Source of the DNA: Burkholderiales bacterium
GTDB lineage: Bacteria > Pseudomonadota > Gammaproteobacteria > Burkholderiales > Burkholderiaceae_C
Length of the DNA: 64,000 nt
Assembly: GCA_028868305.1 (NCBI GenBank)
Contig: JAGWUS010000008.1
Span: 1 to 64,000, forward strand
Reading direction: 5' to 3'
Shown here: positions 44,375-54,076 of the stretch, one piece after another
How positions within the stretch are numbered: the first letter of the stretch is position 1
Layout of the letters: each line of letters begins with the position of its first letter
The notes under the pieces: generated by a model
Seen by the model: the letters and a program-made list of their open reading frames with translations, nothing else
Told to the model about the DNA's origin: nothing
Database searches by the model: none
Translations under genes and position numbers: made by a program

Positions 44375-45994
44375 ATGATCCGTTCTTTCACCCGCAAGCG
44401 CCTGAGCAAATCTGCGTTGCTATGCGCAGTGGCTGTACCGGCCATGATGGCCATGGCCTCTGCCTCTGCAAAAACACTGGTGTTCTGCTCCGAAGGCAGC
44501 CCCGAGAATTTCTACCCCGGCATCAACACCACGGGAACGTCGTTTGACGCAAACGAACAGATCTATGACAACCTCATCAAGTTCGAACGCGGCGGCACTG
44601 CACTTGTACCTGGCCTGGCCGAAAAATGGACCGTTTCCAAAGATGGCACCGAGTACACCTTCCACTTGCGCAAGGGCGTGAAGTGGCAATCCAACAAGAA
44701 CTTCAAGCCCTCGCGTGACTTCAACGCCGATGATGTGCTGTTCATGTTCGAGCGCCAGTGGAAAGAAAACGACCCCTACTTCAAGGTCACCAGCTCCAAC
44801 CACGCCTACTTTGGTGACATGGGCATGCCCAAGCTGCTCAAGTCAGTGGACAAGGTGGACGAGTACACCGTCAAGGTCACCCTGAACCAGCCCGAAGCCC
44901 CCTTCCTGGCCAACCTGGCCATGCAGTTCGCCGGCATTCAGTCCAAGGAATACGCCATTGCCATGCTGAAAGCTGGCACACCCGAGAAAATCGACCAGGA
45001 CCCCATTGGCACCGGTGCGTTCCAGCTGGTGCAATACCAGAAAGACGCCATCATCCGCTACAAGGCGTTTCCCCAGTACTGGCAAGGCAAAGCCAAGATT
45101 GATGACCTAATCTTCTCCATCACCCCCGACGCCGCTGTGCGTTGGGCCAAGCTGCAAAAGGGTGAGTGCCATGTCATGCCCTACCCCAACCCCGCTGACC
45201 TGGACGCCATCCGCAAGGACGCCAATGTCACCGTGCTGGAGCAGCCCGGCCTGAACGTGGGCTACCTGGCCTACAACACCACCAAAAAACCGTTTGACGA
45301 TGTGCGCGTACGCAAGGCTATCAACATGTCCATCGACAAGAAGGCTATCGTGTCTGCGGTGTACCTGAGCACCGGCGTACCCGCCACCAACCCCATCCCT
45401 CCAGGACAGTGGTCGTACAACAAAGCCATCAAGGATGACGCGTTTAACCCCACTGAAGCCAAGAAACTGCTGGCCGCAGCCGGTTACCCCAATGGTTTCA
45501 CCACCGACCTGTGGGCCATGCCTGTGCAGCGCCCCTACAACCCCAATGCCAAGCGCATTGCCGAGTTGATGCAGGCAGACCTGGCCAAGGTCGGCGTCAA
45601 GGCCGAGATCAAGAGCTTTGAGTGGGGCGAGTACCGCAAGCGCATGCAGGCCGGAGAACACCAGATGGGCATGCTGGGCTGGACCGGTGACAACGGAGAC
45701 CCGGACAACTTCCTTCACACCCTGCTGGGCTGCGATTCTGCCAAGAGCGGTGGCTCCAACGTAGCCAAGTTTTGCTACAAGCCTTTTGACGACCTGGTCG
45801 TCAAAGCCAAGACAGTGACCAACCCTGCCGAGCGTACCAAGCTGTACGAAAAAGCCCAGGTAATCTTCAAGGAACAGGCCCCCTGGTTCACCATTGCCCA
45901 CGCAGTGCAGTTGAAACCCGTGCGCAAGGAAGTGATCGACTTCAAATTGAGCCCGTTTGGTCGCCACACCTTCTACGGCGTGGACATCAAGTAA
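44375..45994 (+). CDS. dppA: Dipeptide/peptide ABC transporter substrate-binding protein (DppA-type)
   Basis: 539 residues, periplasmic SBP family 5. Signal peptide through about AMASASA, then [19 protein letters not shown]. It has EWGEY and [21 protein letters not shown], the DppA-type C-lobe, and the family's paired Cys region ([18 protein letters not shown]). [28 protein letters not shown] is the SBP5 signature region. It comes last, 60 bases after dppF, whereas E. coli has it first. Own ribosome site AGGAG. Could also carry other small peptides or heme precursors (known for DppA). Confidence 0.92.
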   Translation: MIRSFTRKRLSKSALLCAVAVPAMMAMASASAKTLVFCSEGSPENFYPGINTTGTSFDANEQIYDNLIKFERGGTALVPGLAEKWTVSKDGTEYTFHLRKGVKWQSNKNFKPSRDFNADDVLFMFERQWKENDPYFKVTSSNHAYFGDMGMPKLLKSVDKVDEYTVKVTLNQPEAPFLANLAMQFAGIQSKEYAIAMLKAGTPEKIDQDPIGTGAFQLVQYQKDAIIRYKAFPQYWQGKAKIDDLIFSITPDAAVRWAKLQKGECHVMPYPNPADLDAIRKDANVTVLEQPGLNVGYLAYNTTKKPFDDVRVRKAINMSIDKKAIVSAVYLSTGVPATNPIPPGQWSYNKAIKDDAFNPTEAKKLLAAAGYPNGFTTDLWAMPVQRPYNPNAKRIAELMQADLAKVGVKAEIKSFEWGEYRKRMQAGEHQMGMLGWTGDNGDPDNFLHTLLGCDSAKSGGSNVAKFCYKPFDDLVVKAKTVTNPAERTKLYEKAQVIFKEQAPWFTIAHAVQLKPVRKEVIDFKLSPFGRHTFYGVDIK

Positions 45995-46011
45995 TCCGCT
46001 TTCACCGACAG

Positions 46012-46040
46012 AAAAGGGCTGGTATGCACCAGCCCTTTTT
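46012..46040 (+). terminator. Terminator after dppA
   Basis: AAAAGGGCTGGT-atgc-ACCAGCCCTTTTT, perfect 8-bp stem extended by A-T pairs, 17 bases after the dppA stop. The ATG used by the ORF track for the next gene lies in its loop. Confidence 0.92.
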
Positions 46041-46086
46041 CATTGCCGCAAGCCACTTGTACTGTCTATTGCGAGGCACAATAGAC

Positions 46087-48381
46087 ATGATGAACTCGGC
46101 AACGATGCTCGCAACGCGCAAACCCGACATGCGCAATCGGTGGGCGGTGTTTACTGTGGTGTACGCCACTGTCTGGCTACTCACCTGGTACTCGGCCCGC
46201 GTTTTTGACATCCTGGGTGTGGTCAGTTTGTGGTATCTGCCCGGTGGTCTACGCTTCTTCTGTCTGCTGCTTCTTGGCCCCGTTGGATTGTTGGTGGAGG
46301 TATTCACTGCATCCGTCCTGCTTCTGCTGCAAATCACGCTGTCCAGCGCACCGGCTCCCGAATTTGGATCTTCACAGTCCTTGTGGGCCATTTACAACCT
46401 GATTGCATTTCCCCTTGCCTATGCGGTGATCGTATTACCCTTGCGCTGGTACCTGCGCAACAAGCTGGATTTTGCCCGCCCGGTCCACAGCGTTTTATTT
46501 TTGTTGGCCGCCTTAGGGTCGGCCACGCTAGCGGCATTGGCCGGCACATTGAATCTGGTGTTGTCAGGTGCCATTGCGCTCGACCAGGCCAACGGACTTT
46601 TTTTGAATTGGCTGACGGGAGATTTTATTGGCATCGTCACGCTTGCGCCTCTGCTGTGGGTTATTGTTTCGCCCAGGGTTTTGCATTGGCTCAATCGAGG
46701 TCAATGGCAGTTGCCGTCGACATCCGACCCGCAAGCGCAGCATGCCCGAACCTATGTCAACACGGCCCTGCTTGTAGCATTGGCCCTCGTGCTGCTATTT
46801 GTGACTCCCATAGTGTTTGGGGTCACCCAGATACCCCCCATGGCGACCCTGCTTTTGCTGTTGCCGCTTGCCGGTTTGACCTTGCACTACGGCCTGCGCA
46901 GCGCGGTGCTGGCGATTGTGTTGCTGGACATCGGCCTGGTTATCAGCGTTGCGCTACTCCATCAGCGCCAATGGGCGCTCCAGTACCAACTGGTGATGAC
47001 TGCCATAGCGTTGGTTGGTTTGTGGTTGGGTGGTGCAATCGAGGCAAGCCGTCGCGTTGTGGTGCGCCTGAAAGACTTTTCCAGCATCTCCAACGACCTG
47101 CTTTGGGAGATGGATGCCCAGGGTCTGCTCACTGCCAGTGGACGCCTGGCCAATGAACTTGCCATAGCGCCTTCGGTGCCATGGGCCACATTGCGCAAGT
47201 TGCTTTCGCGAGCCGATAGCGATGCACTGAAAGAAGCCGCGTCCCTGGCAGAGCCCTTTCACCGTCTGGAAGTTGCGCTGCAGCGGGGTAGCGGGCCCCG
47301 CCGCTGGCTCAGTATCAGTGGACTCCCGTTGTGGAACGACAGTGGCGAACGCGTTGGCTACCGCGGCGTTGCCTCCGAAATTACCGACGCACTGGAAGCC
47401 AGAGCGCTGCTGAGCAACTACAACCAGGCCTTACTCACGCAAGTCGCACAGCGAACCGCCGAACTGACACTCAGCAACAATGAGCTGGCTATCAAGAAGC
47501 AGCAACTGCAGGTCTTGCTTGCTGCTGCGCCCGTAGGCGTGCTGGAGCTCGACAGCCAAAATCGGTGCCGCTACCTCAATGAGAACGGCGGCAAATTGCT
47601 CGGTCTTTCCCTGGACGATGCCCATGAAAGAGATCTGCGCGAGTTCATCGACCCCGATGACCGTACGCGTGTGATCCAGAGCCTGGGAGAAACGTCCGCC
47701 CAGTCAGGAGTGCAGAGCATGGAGTTTCGCCTGCATCGCAGTGGCAGCTGGTGCGCCGCTTACTGGATCAAATTTCGCCCGTTAGATCAACAAATTGACA
47801 ACACCATCATGGTGCTTGTCGACGCAACCGCCCGCCACCAGCAAGAACAGCAACTGTGGAAACTGGCCCACCACGACACATTGACCGATCTGCCCAACCG
47901 CAGTTTGTTTCTGGACCGCTGCACGCAGCTTTTTACGCAGGCAAAGCGCCGGGGTGTAGGTGCGACCATGCTTTGGCTTGATCTGGACGGATTCAAATCT
48001 GTCAACGACACGCTGGGACACGCAGCTGGGGACGCCTTGCTGGTGCTCGTTGCGCAGCGGCTCAAAAGCCGCGTCCGTGATGGTGACACGGTGGCACGCA
48101 TGGGCGGTGATGAGTTCGCCATCATCCTGCCAGATACCACCAACGCAGACGGCGCCATGCATATCGCCAATGCCTTGGTCGATCTGCTGGGCCATCCGTA
48201 CCAGCTGCCCCAGGGTGTCGCAAACATTTCCGTCAGCATCGGCGTAGCACTGTATCCGCAGGACGCCAGCACCGTCGACGCGTTGATGCAACAAGCTGAC
48301 AGTGCCATGTACCGCGCCAAAAGGTCCGGAAAAAATCAGGTCCAGCTGGCGGCGCAATTTGGTGGCAACCGGCCCACATAG
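46087..48381 (+). CDS. MASE1-PAS-GGDEF membrane diguanylate cyclase
   Basis: 764 residues. Residues ~15-310 are a MASE1 multi-pass sensor (VVYATVWLLTWYSARVFDILGVVSLWYLPGGLRF). Two PAS-like modules follow: ISNDLLWEMDAQGLL, then a coiled linker, then LDSQNRCRYLNENGGKLLGLS. The catalytic GGDEF domain starts at AHHDTLTDLPNRSLFLDRC and has the intact active site RMGGDEFAII. RDGD lies five residues before GGDEF, an intact inhibitory I-site. It should make cyclic di-GMP with product feedback. No EAL domain. ATG 46087 chosen because the track start lies inside the dppA terminator. Confidence 0.92.
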   Translation: MMNSATMLATRKPDMRNRWAVFTVVYATVWLLTWYSARVFDILGVVSLWYLPGGLRFFCLLLLGPVGLLVEVFTASVLLLLQITLSSAPAPEFGSSQSLWAIYNLIAFPLAYAVIVLPLRWYLRNKLDFARPVHSVLFLLAALGSATLAALAGTLNLVLSGAIALDQANGLFLNWLTGDFIGIVTLAPLLWVIVSPRVLHWLNRGQWQLPSTSDPQAQHARTYVNTALLVALALVLLFVTPIVFGVTQIPPMATLLLLLPLAGLTLHYGLRSAVLAIVLLDIGLVISVALLHQRQWALQYQLVMTAIALVGLWLGGAIEASRRVVVRLKDFSSISNDLLWEMDAQGLLTASGRLANELAIAPSVPWATLRKLLSRADSDALKEAASLAEPFHRLEVALQRGSGPRRWLSISGLPLWNDSGERVGYRGVASEITDALEARALLSNYNQALLTQVAQRTAELTLSNNELAIKKQQLQVLLAAAPVGVLELDSQNRCRYLNENGGKLLGLSLDDAHERDLREFIDPDDRTRVIQSLGETSAQSGVQSMEFRLHRSGSWCAAYWIKFRPLDQQIDNTIMVLVDATARHQQEQQLWKLAHHDTLTDLPNRSLFLDRCTQLFTQAKRRGVGATMLWLDLDGFKSVNDTLGHAAGDALLVLVAQRLKSRVRDGDTVARMGGDEFAIILPDTTNADGAMHIANALVDLLGHPYQLPQGVANISVSIGVALYPQDASTVDALMQQADSAMYRAKRSGKNQVQLAAQFGGNRPT

Positions 48382-48426
48382 TCACCCGTCGCGCCAGGTG
48401 CCATGGCGGGGAAGCGGATGACATTC

Positions 48427-48485
48427 ATAAAAAAATGACTCTAGCCAGCGCCCACCATGTACAAGCAGCTACATTTTTTATAGCA
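48427..48485 (-). repeat. Dispersed ~59-nt repeat, copy C, GGDEF-TPP gene gap
   Basis: Minus strand TGCTATAAAAAATGTAGC, then TGCTTGTACA, then GCTGGCTAGAGTC followed by TTTTTTT. Aligns without gaps to copies D-F. It starts two bases before the stop codon end of the convergent TPP-enzyme gene and could help terminate either gene. Confidence 0.6.
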
Positions 48486-48486
48486 A

Positions 48487-50256
48487 TCAGCGGGCTAAGG
48501 CCGTCCGGGTAATGGCCGATAGCGTGCCGCGGGTGCTGATGAGTTCGGGCTCCAGCACCACTTCAATCAGCGTGCCTTCGGGTCGCGCCAACGCGGCCAG
48601 CAGTTCCGTCTCAAACGCATCGCTGCGCTGGATACGCACCCCCACATAGCCATAAGCCTTGGCCAGCGCCACAAAGTCGGGGTTCTTTAGCTTGGTACCC
48701 GCCACATGCTGCGGGTACTCGCGCTCCTGGTGCATGCGGATGGTGCCGTACATGCCGTTGTTGAGCAGCAGGATGATGGTCTTGGCGCCATGCTGCACGG
48801 CCGTGGCCAGCTCCTGCCCGTTCATCAAAAAGTCGCCATCACCTGCAATGGTGAATGCGGTACGGCCCGTCGTGATAGCCGCGGCAATCGCTGCAGGCAC
48901 GCCATAGCCCATCGCCCCGTTGGTCGGCGCGAGCTGGGTCTTGTGCCCGCTTGCCAGGCCCGCATAGCGGTAGAAGCGGTGCAGCCAGCTGGCAAAGTTG
49001 CCCGCGCCATTGGTCAGCACCGCATCGGCGGGCAAATGCTTTTGCAGTGTGGCAATCACCTTCGGCATATTCACCAGGCCCGCGGGCGTGTCGGCAGGCA
49101 AGTCCTGGATGACAGATGGCTGCAGATTGGCCAGGTAGTCGGCATGGCAGCCTTGCGTCCAGGACTCCCAGAGCACACTCACTGGCGCGGTCAGCACCTC
49201 CAGTGAGCGGGCTGCGGCACGCATACTGGCATGGATGGCCAGATCGGCCTGGTACACCCGGTTCAGCTCTTCCGCACTGGCATGGATATGCACCAGCGTC
49301 TGCGCGGCTTTGGGCGCCTGCAGCAGCGTGTAGCCGCCCGTGGTCATCTCGCCCAGCCGTGGCCCGATGGCGAGGATCAGGTCGCTCTCCTTGATGCGTT
49401 TGGCCAGCAGCGGATTGATGCCAATGCCTACGTCGCCCGCATACTGCGGGTGGTGGTTGTCAAAGGTGTCCTGAAAGCGGAATGCGTTGCCCACCGGCAG
49501 GTGCCAGTTTTCGGCAAAACGCTGCAGCGCCTGCGCCGCCTGGGGCGTCCAGCCGCCCCCGCCAGCGATGACAAAGGGACGCTCCGCTTTTAATAGCAGC
49601 TCACGCAAGCGGCGCAGGGACCCGGGGTCGCTCCAGGCCTCCACCGGCTCCACGCGCAGCAAAGGTTGTGGCGGTTGGCCTGTGACCTTATCCACCACCA
49701 GAGTTTCCGTGAGCATGTCCTCCGGTAACACCAGCACCACCGGGCCAGGCCGGCCATTCATCGCGGTGGCAAAGGCGCGGGCGATGTATTCGGGAATGCG
49801 GGCCACTTCGTCAATGCGCTCCACACGCTTGGCCATGCCCAGGGTACTCGGGCCAAACATCACACGGTAGTCCATCTCCTGAAAGGCCTCGCGGTCGCGC
49901 TGATCGCTGGCGACATCGCCGACGAACAACACCATGGGTGTGGAGTCCTGAAATGCGGTGTGTACACCAATCGACGCATTGGTTGCGCCCGGGCCACGGG
50001 TCACAAAACACACGCCGGGGCGGCCGGTCAGCTTACCGTGCGCCTCGGCCATGAAGGCGGCACCGCCCTCCTGGCGGTTGATCACAAACTGGATCTGCTC
50101 ACGGTACCGGTGGAAGCCGTCCAGTACCGCCAGATAGCTTTCGCCGGGCACGCCAAATGCATGGGTTACGCCCTGCTCGACAAGACATTGCACCAGCAGG
50201 TGACCGGCCAGGGTGGGGGCTAAGGTGGAAGAAGTGGTGTTATGCATGCACACCAT
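48487..50256 (-). CDS. Thiamine-pyrophosphate-dependent enzyme (acetolactate synthase-like)
   Basis: 589 residues with the three TPP-enzyme domains. PYR domain: GVTHAFGVPGESYLAVLD with the catalytic Glu in FVINRQEGGAAFMAEA. Central domain: ERPFVIAGGGGW. PP domain: NGAMGYGVPAAIAAAI and the TPP/Mg motif GDGDFLMNGQELATAVQHG...LLLNN. Family members include acetolactate synthase, sulfoacetaldehyde acetyltransferase and 2-oxoacid decarboxylases. No FAD-typical feature was identified. It starts 21 bases after phhA and is probably in the hppD-phhA transcript, so a phenylpyruvate-type substrate is conceivable (inference). Start is ATG 50256 or, three codons on, 50247; neither has a clear ribosome site. 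Confidence 0.85.
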   Translation of the reverse strand: MVCMHNTTSSTLAPTLAGHLLVQCLVEQGVTHAFGVPGESYLAVLDGFHRYREQIQFVINRQEGGAAFMAEAHGKLTGRPGVCFVTRGPGATNASIGVHTAFQDSTPMVLFVGDVASDQRDREAFQEMDYRVMFGPSTLGMAKRVERIDEVARIPEYIARAFATAMNGRPGPVVLVLPEDMLTETLVVDKVTGQPPQPLLRVEPVEAWSDPGSLRRLRELLLKAERPFVIAGGGGWTPQAAQALQRFAENWHLPVGNAFRFQDTFDNHHPQYAGDVGIGINPLLAKRIKESDLILAIGPRLGEMTTGGYTLLQAPKAAQTLVHIHASAEELNRVYQADLAIHASMRAAARSLEVLTAPVSVLWESWTQGCHADYLANLQPSVIQDLPADTPAGLVNMPKVIATLQKHLPADAVLTNGAGNFASWLHRFYRYAGLASGHKTQLAPTNGAMGYGVPAAIAAAITTGRTAFTIAGDGDFLMNGQELATAVQHGAKTIILLLNNGMYGTIRMHQEREYPQHVAGTKLKNPDFVALAKAYGYVGVRIQRSDAFETELLAALARPEGTLIEVVLEPELISTRGTLSAITRTALAR

Positions 50257-50277
50257 TGTGCCGACTAAATCCGGTGG

Positions 50278-51132
50278 CTAAATCGGGTGATGAATGCCCG
50301 TGCCTGCGTGCAGCACATGGTCTCGCGCCAGCACCTGCCCCGGCTCGAAGGTGGGGCCGCTGTCCAGCGCCGCGTAGTAGGGCTCAAAGTCAATGTGTGC
50401 CAGCTCCAGCAGGTCGTCCAGACTGTCCAACACAAAGTAACTTTCCTGAAAATCGTCAATGCGGTAGCGGGTGCCCATCACGCGTTCCAGGTCAAACGCA
50501 ATGCGATTGGGCGATGCGCTCTGCACCGAAAAACTGCTTTCGGAAAATGACGAGGCAATGCCGGCGCCGTAGATGCGCGTGCCACCACCCTCGCGCACCA
50601 GCCCAAACTCCACCGTGTACCAGTACACCCGCGCCAGCTCGGCCAGCTTGCCCAGCTTTTGTGCGCGTAAACCACCCTGCCCGTAGGCCTGGATGAAGTC
50701 CGCCATCACCGGATGCATCAGCATCGGCACATGGCCAAACACATCGTGGAACACATCGGGCTCTTCGAGGTAGTCCAGTTCGTGGGCGCCGCGGATAAAG
50801 TTGCCCGCTGGAAAGCGCCGGTTCGCCAGGTGCTCAAAGAACACGTCGTCGGGTACCAGGCCCGGCACCGCGACCACCTGCCAGCCCGTCGCCTTCATCA
50901 GAGTCTTGGACAGCGCCTCAAAGTCAGGAATGCGGTCTGCTGCCATGGGCAGCCTGCGCATACCCTCGATGAATGCGTCACAGGCCAGGCCGGGCAACAG
51001 CCGGGTCTGCCGTTCAAACAGCGTTTTCCACACCGCATGCTGGTCCGGCGTGTACGCTGCCCAGCCCTGCTCCACCGTCCAGTCGGGCCGCTCAGGGGCC
51101 TGGGTCGCGCCAGCCGCCAAACCGTGCTTCAT
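50278..51132 (-). CDS. phhA: Phenylalanine 4-monooxygenase
   Basis: 284 residues, the bacterial monomeric type without a regulatory ACT domain. Converts phenylalanine to tyrosine using tetrahydropterin. Non-heme iron ligands: the two His of DVFHDVFGHVPML and the Glu of YWYTVEFGLV. RIPDFEALSKTLMKATGWQVVAVPGLVPDDVFFEHLANRRFP is the standard catalytic-domain entry. 14 bases after hppD. A pterin carbinolamine dehydratase (phhB) is not in the window. Confidence 0.96.
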   Translation of the reverse strand: MKHGLAAGATQAPERPDWTVEQGWAAYTPDQHAVWKTLFERQTRLLPGLACDAFIEGMRRLPMAADRIPDFEALSKTLMKATGWQVVAVPGLVPDDVFFEHLANRRFPAGNFIRGAHELDYLEEPDVFHDVFGHVPMLMHPVMADFIQAYGQGGLRAQKLGKLAELARVYWYTVEFGLVREGGGTRIYGAGIASSFSESSFSVQSASPNRIAFDLERVMGTRYRIDDFQESYFVLDSLDDLLELAHIDFEPYYAALDSGPTFEPGQVLARDHVLHAGTGIHHPI

Positions 51133-51146
51133 GCTGCGTCCCTGGC

Positions 51147-52223
51147 TCAGGCAGTTTCAATGACGCCACGGCGCAGTTGATCGCGTTCCATCGATTCAAA
51201 CAGCGCCTTGAAGTTGCCCTCACCAAAACCCTCATCGGCCTTGCGCTGGATGAATTCAAAGAACACCGGGCCCAGCAGGGTCTCCGAGAAAATCTGCAGC
51301 AGCAGCCGCTTCTCACCATTGGCCGTGGAGCCATCGAGCAGAATGCCGCGCGCCTGCAGTTCGGGCGTGGGTTCGCCGTGGCCGGGCATGCGTTCTTGCA
51401 GCATTTCGTAGTACACGTCGTTGGGCGCAGTCATGAGCGGAATACCCGCCATCTGCAGCGCGTCCACGCTGGCCAGCAAGTCGTCGGTCAGCAGCGCGAT
51501 GTGCTGGATGCCTTCGCCATTGAACTGCATCAGGAACTCTTCAATCTGCCCGCCGGTCTTGCCCGACTCTTCGTTGAGCGGAATGCGGATCAGGCCATCG
51601 GGTGCCGTCATGGCGCGGCTGGTCAGACCGGTGTATTCGCCCTTGATGTCGAAGTAGCGGATCTCGCGGAAGTTGAAGATGCGCTCGTAAAACGCACCCC
51701 AGAACGCCATGCGCCCCTTGTACACGTTGTGCGTCAGGTGGTCGATCATGCGAAAACCATGGCCCTTGGGGTGGCGCTCCACACCGGGCAGGAATTCGAA
51801 GTCGATGTCGTAAATGCTCTTGCCGTCCTCAAAGCGGTCAATCAGGTACAGCGGCGCACCGCCAATACCGCGGATGGCCGGCAGGCGCAGCTCCATCGGG
51901 CCGGTGGGAATCTCGATGGGCTGGGCGCCCTGCTCCAGTGCGCGGGCGTAGGCCTTGTGCGAATCCTTCACGCGAAACGCCATGCTGCAGGCCGACGCGC
52001 CGTGCTCGGCGGCAAAGTAGGCCGCGTTGCTTTTGGGCTCGCGGTTGACGATGAAGTTGATGTCGCCCTGGCGGTACAGGTCCACATCCTTGGAGCGGTG
52101 GCGTGCCACCTTGGTAAAACCCATCTTCTCGAACAGAGGCTCCAGCACGCCGGGCACAGGCGATGCAAATTCCACAAACTCAAAGCCCATCAGGCCCATG
52201 GGGTTCTCGAAAAGATCAGCCAT
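51147..52223 (-). CDS. hppD: 4-Hydroxyphenylpyruvate dioxygenase
   Basis: 358 residues. Converts 4-hydroxyphenylpyruvate to homogentisate. Vicinal-oxygen-chelate fold in two halves. The iron triad is visible as His in MIDHLTHNV, His in [13 protein letters not shown] and Glu in [27 protein letters not shown] is the C-terminal gate helix. Good ribosome site (GAGGAG). First gene of the leftward hppD-phhA-TPP operon, divergent from an Lrp-type regulator. Homogentisate dioxygenase is not in the window. Confidence 0.96.
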   Translation of the reverse strand: MADLFENPMGLMGFEFVEFASPVPGVLEPLFEKMGFTKVARHRSKDVDLYRQGDINFIVNREPKSNAAYFAAEHGASACSMAFRVKDSHKAYARALEQGAQPIEIPTGPMELRLPAIRGIGGAPLYLIDRFEDGKSIYDIDFEFLPGVERHPKGHGFRMIDHLTHNVYKGRMAFWGAFYERIFNFREIRYFDIKGEYTGLTSRAMTAPDGLIRIPLNEESGKTGGQIEEFLMQFNGEGIQHIALLTDDLLASVDALQMAGIPLMTAPNDVYYEMLQERMPGHGEPTPELQARGILLDGSTANGEKRLLLQIFSETLLGPVFFEFIQRKADEGFGEGNFKALFESMERDQLRRGVIETA

Positions 52224-52276
52224 TGCAATGCTCCTCAGCGGTGTGTTTTTGAATGCTTGATTGTGGTCAACACTGC

Positions 52277-52296
52277 GTGCAATGTGTGTGCAATGT
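52277..52296 (+). promoter_or_regulatory. Direct repeats in the hppD-lrp divergent region
   Basis: GTGCAATGT occurs twice (52277-52285 and 52288-52296) with an 11-base period, about one helical turn. This is a plausible cooperative site for the adjacent Lrp-type regulator. A partial third, inverted copy (ATGCAACAT) lies 12 bases further on. Confidence 0.4.
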
Positions 52297-52332
52297 TTGA
52301 CCTATCTATGCAACATGACGCAAAATTTGTGC

Positions 52333-52836
52333 ATGAAATTAGATAAATCAGACGATTCAACGCTTGATACCTTCGATATCAGCCTTCTTTCCGCACTCCA
52401 ACGCGATGCCTATGCCACCCACCAGCAACTGGGCGAAGCCGTGCACCTCTCTGCCTCTCAGGTTAGTCGTCGGGTGGCGCGCTTGCAAACGGCCGGCATC
52501 ATCCGCCGCTACGTGGCCCTGATCGACCCTGCGGCCATTGGCCTGGGCGTGCGCGCCATCACCTATGTCACCCTGACGCGCCACAGTGGCGACGAGGGTC
52601 TGGCGTTTGAACGCGAGATTGGCGGCTTTCCGGAGGTGCTGGAGTGCTATTCGGTGGCCGGTGAGTCCGACTACATCCTGCAGATCGTGGCTGCGGATCT
52701 GCATGCGCTATCAGAAAACGTACTGCGCCGCCTCACCCGCATTCAGGGCGTGGGCAACATCCGCTCCAACATCGTGCTCAACTGCATCAAGTCCAGCACC
52801 GAGATGCCGCTGGGACAGCTTGGCAAATCAAATTAG
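52333..52836 (+). CDS. Lrp/AsnC-family transcriptional regulator
   Basis: 167 residues. HTH at residues ~12-60 (LDTFDISLLSALQRDAYATHQQLGEAVHLSASQVSRRVARLQTAGII). RAM/Lrp effector domain: VRAITYVTLTRHSGDEGLAFEREIGGFPEVLECYSVAGESDYILQIVA. Divergent from hppD, so it probably controls phenylalanine/tyrosine catabolism. ATG 52333 is one of several in-frame Mets; 52315 is possible. Neither has a strong ribosome site. Confidence 0.9.
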   Translation: MKLDKSDDSTLDTFDISLLSALQRDAYATHQQLGEAVHLSASQVSRRVARLQTAGIIRRYVALIDPAAIGLGVRAITYVTLTRHSGDEGLAFEREIGGFPEVLECYSVAGESDYILQIVAADLHALSENVLRRLTRIQGVGNIRSNIVLNCIKSSTEMPLGQLGKSN

Positions 52837-52843
52837 CGCCGAA

Positions 52844-54055
52844 CTAACGCTTCGTCCGCTGCCCCACACCTAGCGCCGCTACGACACTGAGCAGCAGCAC
52901 CAATGCAGCGCCCAGCAGCGTAGCACCATACCAGCCGCGGTCCATGAACACGCCGAACACCAGCGGTGAAATGGCAAAACCGGTATCCAGACCCGAATAC
53001 ACCAGCCCATAGACGCGCCCCGTGGCCCCCTTGGGCGTGGCCTTCTTGATCATCATGTCGCGCGACGGGCCGCCTATGCCCACTGCAAAACCGGTAATGG
53101 CCAGTACCACCATGGTCGCCGTAGCGCCGAGCACGCCGGTACCGCACAGCGCCAGTAAGGCTGCACCTGCCGCCATCGCCATGGCCACCACACGGTCGCT
53201 ATTGGCCACGCGTGCGGCAATGAAGCCGCCAATGAACATGCCCACTGCACCGCACAGCATGTAAGCCGTCAGTGTCAACGTGGCGGCCTCAAAACTGATG
53301 CCATGCATGGCCTTGAGAATGGACACCGAGAAGCTCTGCACCACCGCCAGCGTCATGGTCGACAGCAGAAAGAAACCAAAACACCACCACACCACCGGCA
53401 GCTTCATGAACGCCAGGTCGTGTTCCTTGTGTGCATGTGGCTCGTGCACCACCACCTGGGTACTGAGCTTGTCGCGCTGCAGCACCAGCAGCGCCAGGAT
53501 CGCCGTGTACAGCACCGCAGCGGCCAGATACGCCGTGCGCCAGCCAAAGCCCGCGCTGATGGACGCAAAAAACACCGGTGCCACCGCCCAGCCCAGGTTA
53601 CCGGTCAGCCCATGCGCGCTGAAAGCGTAACCCAGGCGCGGCCCGGAGACGCGCTGGTTCAGGATGGTGAAGTCCACCGGATGAAAAGTCGCATTGCCCA
53701 GGCCCGCCAAAGCGGCTACCAGCATCAACCCGGTGTAGCCGGTCACGGTGGAAGCCGCAACGCAGGCCACCGCAAAAATGGTCAGCGCCACAAACAGCAG
53801 TGGCCGAGCACCCATACGGTCCACCACAAAACCTGCACTGGCCTGCCCCACACCAGACACCACAAAAAAGATGCTCATCAACAACCCAAGCTCCGAATAG
53901 CTCAGGCCGAACTCTTTCATGAACACCGGGAACATCAACGGCAGCAACAAGTGACCGAAGTGCGAACTGGCATGGGCCAGGCCCACCAGACCGATGATGG
54001 TGGCGTCCTGCTTCAGGGGTACTTCGCTGGGGATGTGTAGAACTGCAGTAGTCAT
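52844..54055 (-). CDS. MFS transporter
   Basis: 403 residues, twelve membrane segments. First half GLVGLAHASSHFGHLLLPLMFPVFMKEFGLSYSELGLLMSIFFVVSGVGQASAGFVVDRMGARPLL carries the MFS motif A variant (DRMGARP) and resembles the fosmidomycin-resistance/Fsr group. A long cytoplasmic loop with His-rich VVHEPHAHKEHD links the halves. Substrate unknown. 21 bases after the thioesterase gene and 7 bases from the convergent lrp gene. Confidence 0.88.
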   Translation of the reverse strand: MTTAVLHIPSEVPLKQDATIIGLVGLAHASSHFGHLLLPLMFPVFMKEFGLSYSELGLLMSIFFVVSGVGQASAGFVVDRMGARPLLFVALTIFAVACVAASTVTGYTGLMLVAALAGLGNATFHPVDFTILNQRVSGPRLGYAFSAHGLTGNLGWAVAPVFFASISAGFGWRTAYLAAAVLYTAILALLVLQRDKLSTQVVVHEPHAHKEHDLAFMKLPVVWWCFGFFLLSTMTLAVVQSFSVSILKAMHGISFEAATLTLTAYMLCGAVGMFIGGFIAARVANSDRVVAMAMAAGAALLALCGTGVLGATATMVVLAITGFAVGIGGPSRDMMIKKATPKGATGRVYGLVYSGLDTGFAISPLVFGVFMDRGWYGATLLGAALVLLLSVVAALGVGQRTKR

Positions 54056-54076
54056 GGATCGATGGTAACCCGATGC

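Noticed and set aside
46024-46086. Track start of the GGDEF protein
   Set aside because: The ATG lies in the loop of the dppA terminator; ATG 46087 is the first start after it.
49560-49610. Partial repeat-like match (TGCTATTAAAAGCGGAGC) in the TPP-enzyme gene
   Set aside because: Matches only the first half of the core and poorly afterwards; the encoded residues are family-typical.
52705-52760. Partial repeat-like match (GCTATCAGAAAACG) in the Lrp gene
   Set aside because: The ATAGC arm and the TGTGCA block are absent.
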